64,000 nucleotides of DNA from Halomarina pelagica (lineage in GTDB: Archaea > Halobacteriota > Halobacteria > Halobacteriales > Haloarculaceae). The stretch's first letter is position 1, and every line of letters starts with the position of its first letter. The DNA lies in contig NZ_CP100454.1 in assembly GCF_024228315.1 (NCBI RefSeq), forward strand, positions 1,984,001 through 2,048,000, written 5' to 3'. Positions 43,452 through 50,670 of the stretch are shown here, one piece after another. The position numbers and the translations under genes are program-made. Below the pieces are notes generated by a model. That model worked only from the letters and a program-made list of their open reading frames with translations. It ran no database searches and had not been told where the DNA came from.

Positions 43452-44717
43452 ATGCTCGAACTGGCGAGGTATCCGGACTTCGTACGGCTGTTCGTCGGAC
43501 GGGTCGTCACGAACGCGGGCGACAGCGTCTACTACATCGCGTCGATGTGGCTGGTCTACGATCTCACCGGGTCGACGTTCTACACGGGCCTCGCTGCCTT
43601 CCTCGCGATGCTCCCGACGACCCTCCAGTTCCTCTTCGGGCCGCTGGTCGATCGCACGCCCCTGCGCCCCCTGCTCGTGACGACGCAACTCGCGCAGGCA
43701 GGACTGGTGGCAGCGATCCCGCTCGCGGCGTGGACGGGGTACCTGTCGGTCTGGCTCGTCCTCGCGGTAATGCCGGCGCTCTCGCTGCTGAACCAGCCCG
43801 TCTACCCGGCGCAGTCGGCGGCGCTTCCCCGCATCGTGGACCGGGAGGACCTCGTGGCCGCCAACTCGGCGTTCTCGCTCAGCTACCAGGGCGTCGACGC
43901 GGCCTTCAACGCCCTCGCGGGGTTGCTCGTCGCGCTCGTGGGGACGACCGTCCTCTTCCTGCTCGACTCGCTCTCGTTTCTCGTCGCCGCCCTCGCGTTC
44001 GCCACGCTCCGCGTCCGCCCGCCGACGCGCGATCCGTCGCCCGGCGGCGCGGACGACGCGGTCGACGGCCGCGTCGCCGTCGACGGAGGGAAATCGTCGT
44101 ACCTCTCGGAGCTGCGGGTCGGCGTCGACTTCGTTCGGGGGTCGGTCATCGCGCGGATCCTCGTCGGTGCGGTGGTCACGAACCTCGCGTTCGGTGCGGC
44201 GATGGCCGTGCTCCCCGCTTACGGCGACTCCCTCGGCGGGGCGACGGCCTACGGACTGCTGACGGCGAGTGTCGGCGGCGGCCTCCTCGTCGGCGCGCTC
44301 CTCGCCAGCGCACTTAGGCGGTTTCCGTTCGGTCGGCTCGTCGTCGTCGGCCTCTCGATCAGCGCGGTGCTGTGGGTCGCCGCCGTCGCGCTCCGCTGGC
44401 TGCCGGGGACGGTCGCGCTCCTCCTCCTGTCGTTCGTCCCCGTGGGCGCGACCAACGTCCTGCTGCTGTCGATGACGCAGGTGCTCGTCCCCGAGGGCCT
44501 GCTCGGGCGGGTCACGGCCGTCATCACGAGCGTCGCCGCCGGCGCGACGCCGTTCGGTGCACTCCTCGGCGGGGCCGCCGCGGACGCGCTCTCGGCGTCG
44601 GCCGTCATGGCCGCGACGGGCGTCTCGTTCGCACTCCTCGCCGCCTACTGGCTGCTGTCGCCGCGCCTGCGCCGGCTCCCCCGCGTCGACGCCGTCGAGA
44701 CGGTCGCGCTCGACTAG
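43452..44717 (+). CDS. MFS transporter
   Basis: A 421-residue major facilitator with about twelve TM segments and the DHA3/MefA-like N-terminus ELARYPDFVRLFVGRVVTNA. The motif-A loop region is FGPLVDRTPLRPLL, and an acidic central loop (about 195-215) joins the halves. Such proteins are usually drug or metabolite exporters. The regulator just upstream makes a ligand-induced efflux unit plausible, but no substrate can be named. Confidence 0.9.
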   Translation: MLELARYPDFVRLFVGRVVTNAGDSVYYIASMWLVYDLTGSTFYTGLAAFLAMLPTTLQFLFGPLVDRTPLRPLLVTTQLAQAGLVAAIPLAAWTGYLSVWLVLAVMPALSLLNQPVYPAQSAALPRIVDREDLVAANSAFSLSYQGVDAAFNALAGLLVALVGTTVLFLLDSLSFLVAALAFATLRVRPPTRDPSPGGADDAVDGRVAVDGGKSSYLSELRVGVDFVRGSVIARILVGAVVTNLAFGAAMAVLPAYGDSLGGATAYGLLTASVGGGLLVGALLASALRRFPFGRLVVVGLSISAVLWVAAVALRWLPGTVALLLLSFVPVGATNVLLLSMTQVLVPEGLLGRVTAVITSVAAGATPFGALLGGAAADALSASAVMAATGVSFALLAAYWLLSPRLRRLPRVDAVETVALD

Positions 44718-44859
44718 GGCAGTGTCGAGAGGGAACTCGGCAGGCGTCGTAGAGAACGCCCTCGAAAGCCCCCGCGTTCTCGATCCCTCTCAGTCCCTCC
44801 CGGCGGTTCGATGGCCCACCGTCATCCGCCTCGACCCCTCGACGGCGCGGTCGCAACCG

Positions 44860-44865
44860 TTTTTT
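44860..44865 (+). promoter_or_regulatory. TATA-like element of the trpS leader transcript
   Basis: CCGTTTTTTCG contains the six-T element. It lies 24-29 nt before the ATG at 44889, the normal spacing for a leaderless haloarchaeal transcript that starts at the leader-peptide ATG. Confidence 0.5.
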
Positions 44866-44888
44866 CGCTCGGGCGACTCGCTTCGAGC

Positions 44889-44966
44889 ATGACCGGACTG
44901 CGCCGCTGGCGCTGGCGCGCCCCCTCGCCAGCGGACAGTCCCGATCCGGTCGCCGGCGCGGCGTAA
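44889..44966 (+). CDS. Putative Trp-codon leader peptide of trpS
   Basis: A 25-codon frame plus TAA, reading MTGLRRWRWRAPSPADSPDP and then VAGAA. Two Trp codons (TGG at 44907-44909 and 44913-44915) are separated by one Arg codon. It sits between a promoter-like element and the tryptophan--tRNA ligase gene. It is too short to be a stable enzyme; tandem rare Trp codons ahead of trpS are the signature of an attenuator peptide. It could also be a chance frame in G+C-rich DNA, since only context supports it. Confidence 0.55.
   Translation: MTGLRRWRWRAPSPADSPDPVAGAA
44904..44933 (+). promoter_or_regulatory. Alternative hairpin around the Trp codons
   Basis: The octamer CGCTGGCG occurs twice (44904-44911 and 44910-44917), each copy holding one Trp codon. 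One downstream arm CGCCAGCG (44926-44933) is perfectly complementary to either. A ribosome stalled on a Trp codon would mask the 5' arms and prevent this pairing. Confidence 0.5.
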
Positions 44967-45007
44967 CCGCGCCGACGGCCGGTCGGCGCTCCCTTCGCTC
45001 CCGTTTT
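44954..45007 (+). terminator. Mutually exclusive hairpins before trpS (candidate antiterminator/terminator)
   Basis: Hairpin one pairs CGGCGCGG (44954-44961) with CCGCGCCG (44967-44974), with the leader TAA in the 5-nt loop. Hairpin two pairs GCGCCGAC (44969-44976) with GTCGGCGC (44982-44989). The two share bases 44969-44974, so only one can form. Hairpin two is followed by a C/T-rich tract with TTTT at 45004-45007. The archaeal mechanism is unknown; the structure is seen, the role inferred. Confidence 0.5.
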
Positions 45008-45075
45008 CCCTCCCGAACCGTCACCGACCGCGACGCCGTCCGTCGCTCACGGACACAGACATAGACCAGACACAG

Positions 45076-46326
45076 ATGCCCACCGATCACGATCCGACCG
45101 ACTCGTCCGACTCGTCCGATTCGGCCGACGCCGTCGAACCGGACGACTTCGACGTCACTCCCTACGCCGTTTCGGGCGAGGTGGACTACGAGAGACTGCT
45201 CGCACGCTTCGGCGCGGACGCGCTAACCGACGACCAGATCGATCGCTTCCCCCGGCCGCCCCACCCGCTCCTCCACCGGGGCGTATTCTACGCCGGCCGC
45301 GACGTGGACCGCCTGCTCGACGCGATCGAGGCCGACGAGCCGATCTCGATCGTCACCGGGATCGGCCCCTCCGGGCCGATGCACCTCGGACACGTCCTGC
45401 CGTTCTACTTCGCGAAGTGGCTCCAGGCGGAGACCGGCGCGCACGTCTACGTCCCGCTCTCCGACGACGAGAAGTACCTCTCGAAGGACCTCTCGCTCGC
45501 CGCCGTGCGGGCGTACGCGCGCGAGAACCTCAGAGACCTCCTCGCGGTCGGGTTCGACCCCGATCGGACCCGGATCGTCGTGGACACCGCGGACGCGGAC
45601 GTGATCTACCCGCTGGCGACGGCGCTCGCGAAGCGCGTCACGCCCGCGACCGTGGAGGCGGTCTACGGCGAACCGGAGAACGTCGGGATGGGGTTCTACC
45701 CGGCGGTGCAGGCGACGCACCTGTTGCTCCCGCAGTTCGTCCGCGGCCCGCACGCGACGACCGTCCCCATCGCCGTCGACCAGGACCCGCACGTGCGCCT
45801 CTGTCGCGACGTCGCCGCGAAGGAGGTCCTCGACGCGGAGAAGCCGGGGGCGCTCCTCTCGCGCTTCCTCCCGAGCCTCGGCGGGCCGGGCAAGATGAGC
45901 GCGTCCGACGAGGCCCTGAGCATCGACCTGACCGACGACCGCGAGACGGTCCGCGAGAAGGTAATGCAGTACGCCTACTCCGGCGGGCAGTCGAGCGTCG
46001 AGGCCCACCGCGAACTCGGCGGCGACCCGGAGGTGGACGTCGCCTACCGCTACCTCCACGCGTTCTTCGAACCTGACGACGCAGAAGTCGAGCGGCTGGC
46101 CCGCGAGTACCGCGCCGGCGACCTCCTGACGGGCGACCTCAAGGCCCGCGCCGCCGAGCGCATCGCGGACTTCCTCGACGCCCACCAGTCGCGCCGGCCG
46201 AGCGACGCGGAACTGGACGGGGCGCTCGAACCGTACCGCCTCACCGCCGAGGAGCGCGAGCGGGCGCTCGCGGCGGTCGGGCTCGGTCCCGGCGTGCGGA
46301 CGCTCGACGTGGAAGAGGACGAGTGA
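45076..46326 (+). CDS. trpS: Tryptophan--tRNA ligase
   Basis: A 416-residue class I aminoacyl-tRNA synthetase charging tRNA-Trp. The HIGH-type motif is in GPSGPMHLGHVLPF and the KMSKS motif appears as KMSAS in GPGKMSASDEAL. FDVTPYAVSGEVDYERLL near the N-terminus is typical of archaeal TrpRS. The last 30 residues (YRLTAEERERALAAVGLG then PGVRTLDVEEDE) are duplicated at nucleotide level 1.13 kb downstream. A leader peptide with two Trp codons and hairpins precedes the gene. Confidence 0.95.
   Translation: MPTDHDPTDSSDSSDSADAVEPDDFDVTPYAVSGEVDYERLLARFGADALTDDQIDRFPRPPHPLLHRGVFYAGRDVDRLLDAIEADEPISIVTGIGPSGPMHLGHVLPFYFAKWLQAETGAHVYVPLSDDEKYLSKDLSLAAVRAYARENLRDLLAVGFDPDRTRIVVDTADADVIYPLATALAKRVTPATVEAVYGEPENVGMGFYPAVQATHLLLPQFVRGPHATTVPIAVDQDPHVRLCRDVAAKEVLDAEKPGALLSRFLPSLGGPGKMSASDEALSIDLTDDRETVREKVMQYAYSGGQSSVEAHRELGGDPEVDVAYRYLHAFFEPDDAEVERLAREYRAGDLLTGDLKARAAERIADFLDAHQSRRPSDAELDGALEPYRLTAEERERALAAVGLGPGVRTLDVEEDE
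46233..46281 (+). repeat. 49-bp direct repeat, left copy (within trpS 3' end)
   Basis: The sequence from GTACCGCCTCACCGCC to GGCGGTCGGG is identical to 47363-47411, spaced 1,130 bp apart in direct orientation. This copy encodes the YRLTAEERERALAAVG segment of TrpS. Confidence 0.9.
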
Positions 46327-46379
46327 TCCCGGCGTAGAAACTATTTTGTCCGTGAATGTACTCGTGAGAGTAGAACCGC

Positions 46380-47075
46380 ATGGTCGACGAGGACGTCTCC
46401 GCCGACGAAACAGGGCACGAGGACCCCGCCGTCCCGGAGGCCGAGAGAGCCGACGCTTCGACGAGCGACGCCGGCACCGTTGGTGCTGACGACGCCGACG
46501 GCGCGACGGGCGACCGCTCGTGGAGTCGCGTCACGCCATCCCCCGACGTTCACGAGCAGTCTCTCGACGAGGCGCTCGCCGAATCGCACCTCGTCATGGA
46601 GCGACAGTTGGAGCAATCCTACGACCTCGCGACGACGGCCGGCTCCCTCGCGAAGCTCACTGGAGTCCTGTTCGGTGCGGTCGTGGCGCTCGGTCGTCTC
46701 CGCGGGCTCGGCATCTTCGATCCGTGGCTCGGGGTACCCGGGGTCGTTCTCTTGCTGGCTGCGTTTGCACTGTTCGTGATCTCGAGTAGCGGCGAACAGC
46801 CGCGCATCGGCGCGAGCGCCCACCACCTGGCAGAGACGCCGGGGATGGACCCGATAGAGGCCAAACGCGAACTCCTCGAGGTGTACGTCGGCTCGCAGCT
46901 CGTCAACGAGGAGAACATCGCCGGGTTGCGAACGGGGGTCTTCTACGGCCAACTCCTCCTCATCGGCGGGCTGGCGCTCTTGCTCGCGAGTCTCGCCGTC
47001 GATCCCATCGTATCGCTCGTTGGTGGTATCGCGACCGTCGTCGGGGACGTACTCGTCGCCGTCGTCACGGTGTGA
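46380..47075 (+). CDS. Putative multi-TM membrane protein within the duplicated-end segment
   Basis: A 231-residue protein of unknown family. The first 75 residues are acidic and disordered. A TM pair follows (about 100-116 and 119-138), then a soluble helical segment with GEQPRIGASAHHLAETPGMD and KRELLEVYVGSQLVNEENIA. A second TM pair fills about 185-229 to the C-terminus. The 2TM-helical-2TM plan is reminiscent of SLATT-like or other small membrane effectors, but I see no diagnostic motif. It lies entirely between the two 49-bp repeats. Confidence 0.7.
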   Translation: MVDEDVSADETGHEDPAVPEAERADASTSDAGTVGADDADGATGDRSWSRVTPSPDVHEQSLDEALAESHLVMERQLEQSYDLATTAGSLAKLTGVLFGAVVALGRLRGLGIFDPWLGVPGVVLLLAAFALFVISSSGEQPRIGASAHHLAETPGMDPIEAKRELLEVYVGSQLVNEENIAGLRTGVFYGQLLLIGGLALLLASLAVDPIVSLVGGIATVVGDVLVAVVTV

Positions 47076-47134
47076 CGACGGCGATGTACGACCACCGGAG
47101 CGCTTTTGACGTTGCTCACGTATGTGTATCTAAC

Positions 47135-47314
47135 ATGGCATCGCACGTGGAACATCGACGACGCGACCGCCGCGAAGACGAGCACGAGGCGTCCAAGCGC
47201 GAACGCACTGCTCGCGCGAAGGGTGACGACCGCATCGCGGTCACGCCAGCGCCGAAGATCGCGCGCGTGCTGTTCTCGAAGCTCACGGGCCGGTCGAAGC
47301 GCGACGACGAGTGA
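47135..47314 (+). CDS. Possible small basic protein
   Basis: A 59-residue frame, highly charged (HVEHRRRDRREDEHEASKRE at residues 4-23) with a more hydrophobic end, IARVLFSKLTGRSKRDDE. ATG 47135 has a CTTTTGACG element about 30 nt upstream. Third codon positions are mostly G/C but the sequence is low-complexity, so it may be real or a remnant. It lies inside the 49-bp repeat-bounded segment. Confidence 0.4.
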   Translation: MASHVEHRRRDRREDEHEASKRERTARAKGDDRIAVTPAPKIARVLFSKLTGRSKRDDE

Positions 47315-47362
47315 CCTCGGTCCCGCTCTCGATGAGCGTCGTTCTCTTGTCGAAGCTCGCTT

Positions 47363-47450
47363 GTACCGCCTCACCGCCGAGGAGCGCGAGCGGGCGCTCG
47401 CGGCGGTCGGGATCGCCCCCGTCGTGCGAGAAATTGACACTGTCTGGTAA
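47363..47450 (+). pseudogene. Duplicated trpS 3'-end fragment
   Basis: Positions 47363-47411 repeat trpS 46233-46281 exactly; similarity decays after that. In the trpS frame it reads YRLTAEERERALAAVGIA then PVVREIDTVW and stops at 47450. It is a detached, alternative C-terminus for TrpS with no start of its own. It may be the original gene end displaced by an insertion, or a copy made during insertion. Confidence 0.75.
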
Positions 47451-47482
47451 GACTGAATCCGGTCGCCTCCGACTCCTCGCGC

Positions 47483-47977
47483 ATGACCGACGTAACGGTC
47501 CGTCCCGCGACGCCCGACGACGTGCCCGGCATCCGCCGGATCGCCCGCCGCGGCTGGGAGGCCGCCTACGGCGGCTTCCTCGCCGACGACACGATCGAGC
47601 GCGCCCTGGCCGAGTGGTACGACCCGGCGTTCGTCCGCGTCGCGATCGAGCGCGACGGGACGATCTACCGCGTGGCCGTCGCGGACGGCGAGGTGGTGGG
47701 GTACGCCACCGCGGGCGTCGACGGGACAGACGGTCACCTCACCTCGCTCTACGTCGATCCCGGTCGGTGGGGCGAGGGGATCGGCACCCGGCTGTTGGAG
47801 GCGATCCGCGACCGCCTGCGCGAGCGCGGAGCCGAGCGGCTCGAGATTCGGGTGCTCGCCGAGAACGAGGTCGGTCGGGGGTTCTACGAGTCGCGGGGGT
47901 TCGAGCCGGTCGAGGAGGCAGAGACGGACCTGTTCGGCGCGAGCCGTCGGGAGGTCGTCTACGCCGGGTCGACCTGA
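47483..47977 (+). CDS. GNAT family N-acetyltransferase
   Basis: A 164-residue acetyl-CoA-dependent acetyltransferase. The acetyl-CoA-binding motif A is LTSLYVDPGRWGEGIGTRLL, followed by VLAENEVGRGFYESRGFEPV. The acceptor cannot be predicted. It begins 33 bp after the duplicated trpS tail and 39 bp ahead of the KH-protein gene, possibly in one transcript with the latter. Confidence 0.9.
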   Translation: MTDVTVRPATPDDVPGIRRIARRGWEAAYGGFLADDTIERALAEWYDPAFVRVAIERDGTIYRVAVADGEVVGYATAGVDGTDGHLTSLYVDPGRWGEGIGTRLLEAIRDRLRERGAERLEIRVLAENEVGRGFYESRGFEPVEEAETDLFGASRREVVYAGST

Positions 47978-48016
47978 CGGCGAAGGCTTGAAACCGATCG
48001 GGACGGTAGCACCTCC

Positions 48017-48565
48017 ATGCAGCACGTGACGATTCCGCAGGACCGCATCGGCGCTCTCATCGGCGAGGGCGGCGCGACGATGCGACGGATCGAGGATCGG
48101 GCGGAGGTGCGACTCGACATCGATTCGGAGACGGGCGCGGTCGCCGTCGAGAGCGTCGGCGACACCGTCCTCGGGCTGATGGGCCCCGACGTCGTTCGAG
48201 CCATCGGCCGCGGGTTCGCCCCGGAGGAGGCGCTCTCGCTGCTCGACGACGACATGCGGATGCTCGACCTCGTCGACCTCGACGCCGCGACGCGCAACAA
48301 GAACGACCTCCGCCGTCAGAAGGGACGGCTCATCGGCGAGGGCGGACGCACCCGTCAGCTCATGGAGGAACTCACCGGCGCGTCGGTCGTCATCTACGGC
48401 TCGACCGTCGGGATCATCGGCGGCCCGGAGCAGGTCCGCACCGTCCGCAGCGCGGTGGAGATGATCCTCGACGGCGCGCCCCACGGCGCGGTCTACTCCT
48501 TCCTCGAACGCCGCCGCAGCGAGATGAAGCGCGAGGGACTGAGCTACCACGAGTTCTCGGGCTGA
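48017..48565 (+). CDS. KH-domain RNA-binding protein, Dim2/Pno1-like
   Basis: A 182-residue protein with two KH domains. GxxG loops are in IGEGGATMRRIEDRAEV (about 14-30) and in the second KH IGEGGRTRQLMEELTGASV (about 103-121). Archaeal Dim2p/Pno1 homologues bind small-subunit rRNA near the 3' end and work with RIO kinases. From memory this gene directly follows rio1 in many haloarchaea; here about 5.6 kb separates them. Confidence 0.92.
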   Translation: MQHVTIPQDRIGALIGEGGATMRRIEDRAEVRLDIDSETGAVAVESVGDTVLGLMGPDVVRAIGRGFAPEEALSLLDDDMRMLDLVDLDAATRNKNDLRRQKGRLIGEGGRTRQLMEELTGASVVIYGSTVGIIGGPEQVRTVRSAVEMILDGAPHGAVYSFLERRRSEMKREGLSYHEFSG

Positions 48566-48690
48566 TCCTCTCGTCCAGTCCGCCGGCGGATCGAGTCACG
48601 CGATCCAACGGACGCCGAACCGGCCTCCCCGTCGCGTTTCACCGCCGAGCGCGCCCGCACACTTTTCGCGTCCGCCTGCGACCCCCTCCC

Positions 48691-49986
48691 ATGGTCTGGA
48701 ACGACATCGAGACCGCCCCCCGCGAGACGGTCCGAGAGCTGCAGGACGACCGCTTCCGGGAGGTCGTCGCCCACGTCTACGAGAACGTCCCCTTCTACCG
48801 CGAGCGGCTGGACGAGGCCGGCGTCTCGCCCGCCGACGTCGAGGGCGTCGAGGACATCGGCCGCCTCCCGTTCACCACGAAGGAGGACCTCCGGGACACC
48901 TACCCCGACGGGATGTTCGCCGTCCCCGAGGACGCGATGCGCTGCATCCACGCCTCCTCCGGCACGACCGGGAAGCCGAAGATCGTCGGCTACACCCGCG
49001 GGGATCTCGACCTCTGGCGGGAGGTCATGGCGCGCTCGCTGACCGCCGCGGGCGTCGAGCGGGGCGAGACCGTCCAGAACGCCTACGGCTACGGCCTGTT
49101 CACCGGCGGGCTCGGGGTCCACCACGGCTGCGACGAGCTCGGCGCGACGGTGATCCCGATCGGCGGCGGTCAGACCAGCCGTCAGCTCCAGTTGCTCTCC
49201 GACCTGGGGAGCGAGACGCTCACCTGCACGCCCTCCTACGCGCTCTACCTCGCGGAGCGGGCCGACGAGCGGGGCGTCGACGTTCGGGACCTCCCGCTCT
49301 CGACGGTGATCTTCGGCGCGGAGCCCTGCACCGAACCCATGCGCGAGGCCATCGAGGAGCGCCTCGGCGTCACCGGCGTCGACATCTACGGCCTCTCGGA
49401 GGTGATCGGCCCCGGCGTCTCGATCGAGTGCGCCGAGGCCCAGGACGGCCTGCACCTCTGGGACGACCACTTCTACCCGGAGGTGATCGATCCCGAGACC
49501 GGCGAGGTCCTGGAGGCCGGCGAGGAGGGCGAACTGGTACTCACGACGCTCACGAAGGAGGGTCTGCCCGTCCTGCGCTACCGCACGGGCGACGTGACGC
49601 GCCTCCGCTTCGAGGAGTGCGACTGCGGGCGCACGACGGCGCGCATGGACAACGTCACCGGGCGGTCTGACGACCTCATCATCGTCCGCGGGGTGAACCT
49701 CTACCCGAGCGAGATCGAGGCGACGGTGCTCGACATCGACGGCGTCGAGCCGCAGTACCGCATCGACCTCCACCGCGCGGCCGAACTCGACGAGATCGAG
49801 ATCACCGTCGAGCGCGCGGCCGACTACGACGGCGACCCCGAGGACCTCCGCGAGCGGGTCCAGCGTGCGCTCGACGCGCAACTGGCCTTCTCGCCGGACG
49901 CGGTGCGCGTGGTCGACCCCGGCGGCATCGAGCGCCAGGAGACGGGGAAGGTGAAGCGCGTGTACGACCACCGGACGACGGGCTGA
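48691..49986 (+). CDS. paaK: Phenylacetate--CoA ligase
   Basis: A 431-residue AMP-forming ligase activating phenylacetate to phenylacetyl-CoA, the first step of aerobic phenylacetate breakdown. The AMP-binding P-loop is HASSGTTGKPKIVGYT, the A5-type motif is IYGLSEVIGPG, the A7/A8 region is YRTGDVTRL and RSDDLIIVRGVNLYPSEIE, and the C-terminal Lys is in GKVKRVYD. The length matches PaaK. The PaaABCD epoxidase that uses its product is encoded 10 kb downstream in the same window. Confidence 0.93.
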   Translation: MVWNDIETAPRETVRELQDDRFREVVAHVYENVPFYRERLDEAGVSPADVEGVEDIGRLPFTTKEDLRDTYPDGMFAVPEDAMRCIHASSGTTGKPKIVGYTRGDLDLWREVMARSLTAAGVERGETVQNAYGYGLFTGGLGVHHGCDELGATVIPIGGGQTSRQLQLLSDLGSETLTCTPSYALYLAERADERGVDVRDLPLSTVIFGAEPCTEPMREAIEERLGVTGVDIYGLSEVIGPGVSIECAEAQDGLHLWDDHFYPEVIDPETGEVLEAGEEGELVLTTLTKEGLPVLRYRTGDVTRLRFEECDCGRTTARMDNVTGRSDDLIIVRGVNLYPSEIEATVLDIDGVEPQYRIDLHRAAELDEIEITVERAADYDGDPEDLRERVQRALDAQLAFSPDAVRVVDPGGIERQETGKVKRVYDHRTTG

Positions 49987-50095
49987 ATCGCCGCGTCGGT
50001 CTCCCCGGTCGCGGGCGCGCTCGCGGTCCGCGCCGGCCGCCTCGCGCCGGTCGCCGGGCGGTAGTTTCATATCTCGGTCGTCGGACTGGTAGCGT

Positions 50096-50557
50096 ATGGC
50101 GTACAGCTACGAGCCGCACTACTTCGAGGACATGGAGGTGGGAAAGACGTTCGAGAGCGCCGGGCGAACGATCACGGAGGCCGACTTCGTCTTCCACTCC
50201 GCCTTCGCGGGCGACTGGACCGAACTCCACACGAACAAGGAGTACTCGGAGGAGGGGCCGTTCGGCAGGCGCATCGGCCACGGCCCGATGACGTTCATCG
50301 TCACGACCGGCCTCGTCCAGCGCTGCGGCTTCGTCGAGCGCACCGTGATCGCCTTCCTCGGGATGAACTACATGGACATCGAGAACCCGATCTTCATCGG
50401 CGACACCGTGCAGGCGGAATTCGAGGTCACCGAGCGGCGCGAACTGAGTAGCCGCGACGACGCCGGACTGGTCGTGATCGACGCCCACACGACCAAGCAG
50501 ACCGGCGAGGAGGTGTTCGCGGGCGACATGAAGTTCCTGTTCAAGCGGCGGGAGTAG
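50096..50557 (+). CDS. MaoC-like (R)-specific hydratase / dehydratase
   Basis: A 153-residue hot-dog-fold enzyme. The hydratase catalytic Asp and His lie in FAGDWTELHTNKEY, followed by the GHGPMTFIVTTGLVQR helix and substrate strand. It probably hydrates an enoyl-CoA. Its position 109 bp after paaK suggests a role in the phenylacetate route (ring hydrolysis or beta-oxidation-like steps), but this is inference from context. Confidence 0.88.
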   Translation: MAYSYEPHYFEDMEVGKTFESAGRTITEADFVFHSAFAGDWTELHTNKEYSEEGPFGRRIGHGPMTFIVTTGLVQRCGFVERTVIAFLGMNYMDIENPIFIGDTVQAEFEVTERRELSSRDDAGLVVIDAHTTKQTGEEVFAGDMKFLFKRRE

Positions 50558-50670
50558 CGCGTCCTCCACGTTTCAAAACGCTATTTACCCCCGACAAACG
50601 CTGTCACTGCGAGCACGTCGAAAAAACCGACGAAAACACGCTCTCCGAATCTCCGCCACGATCGGATGGC

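Larger units (their letters stand above)
44718..45075. other. 358-bp leader region upstream of trpS
   Basis: The first 140 bp after the MFS stop hold nothing I can recognise. From 44,860 on, a promoter element, a short Trp-codon reading frame and overlapping hairpins occur in order; these are listed separately. No clear promoter is seen directly in front of the trpS start (45076), so trpS probably depends on the upstream promoter. Confidence 0.6.

Noticed and set aside
46327-47411. Insertion sequence or integrated virus next to trpS
   Set aside because: The segment has flanking direct repeats but no transposase, integrase or terminal inverted repeats, so it is reported as an insertion-like segment only.
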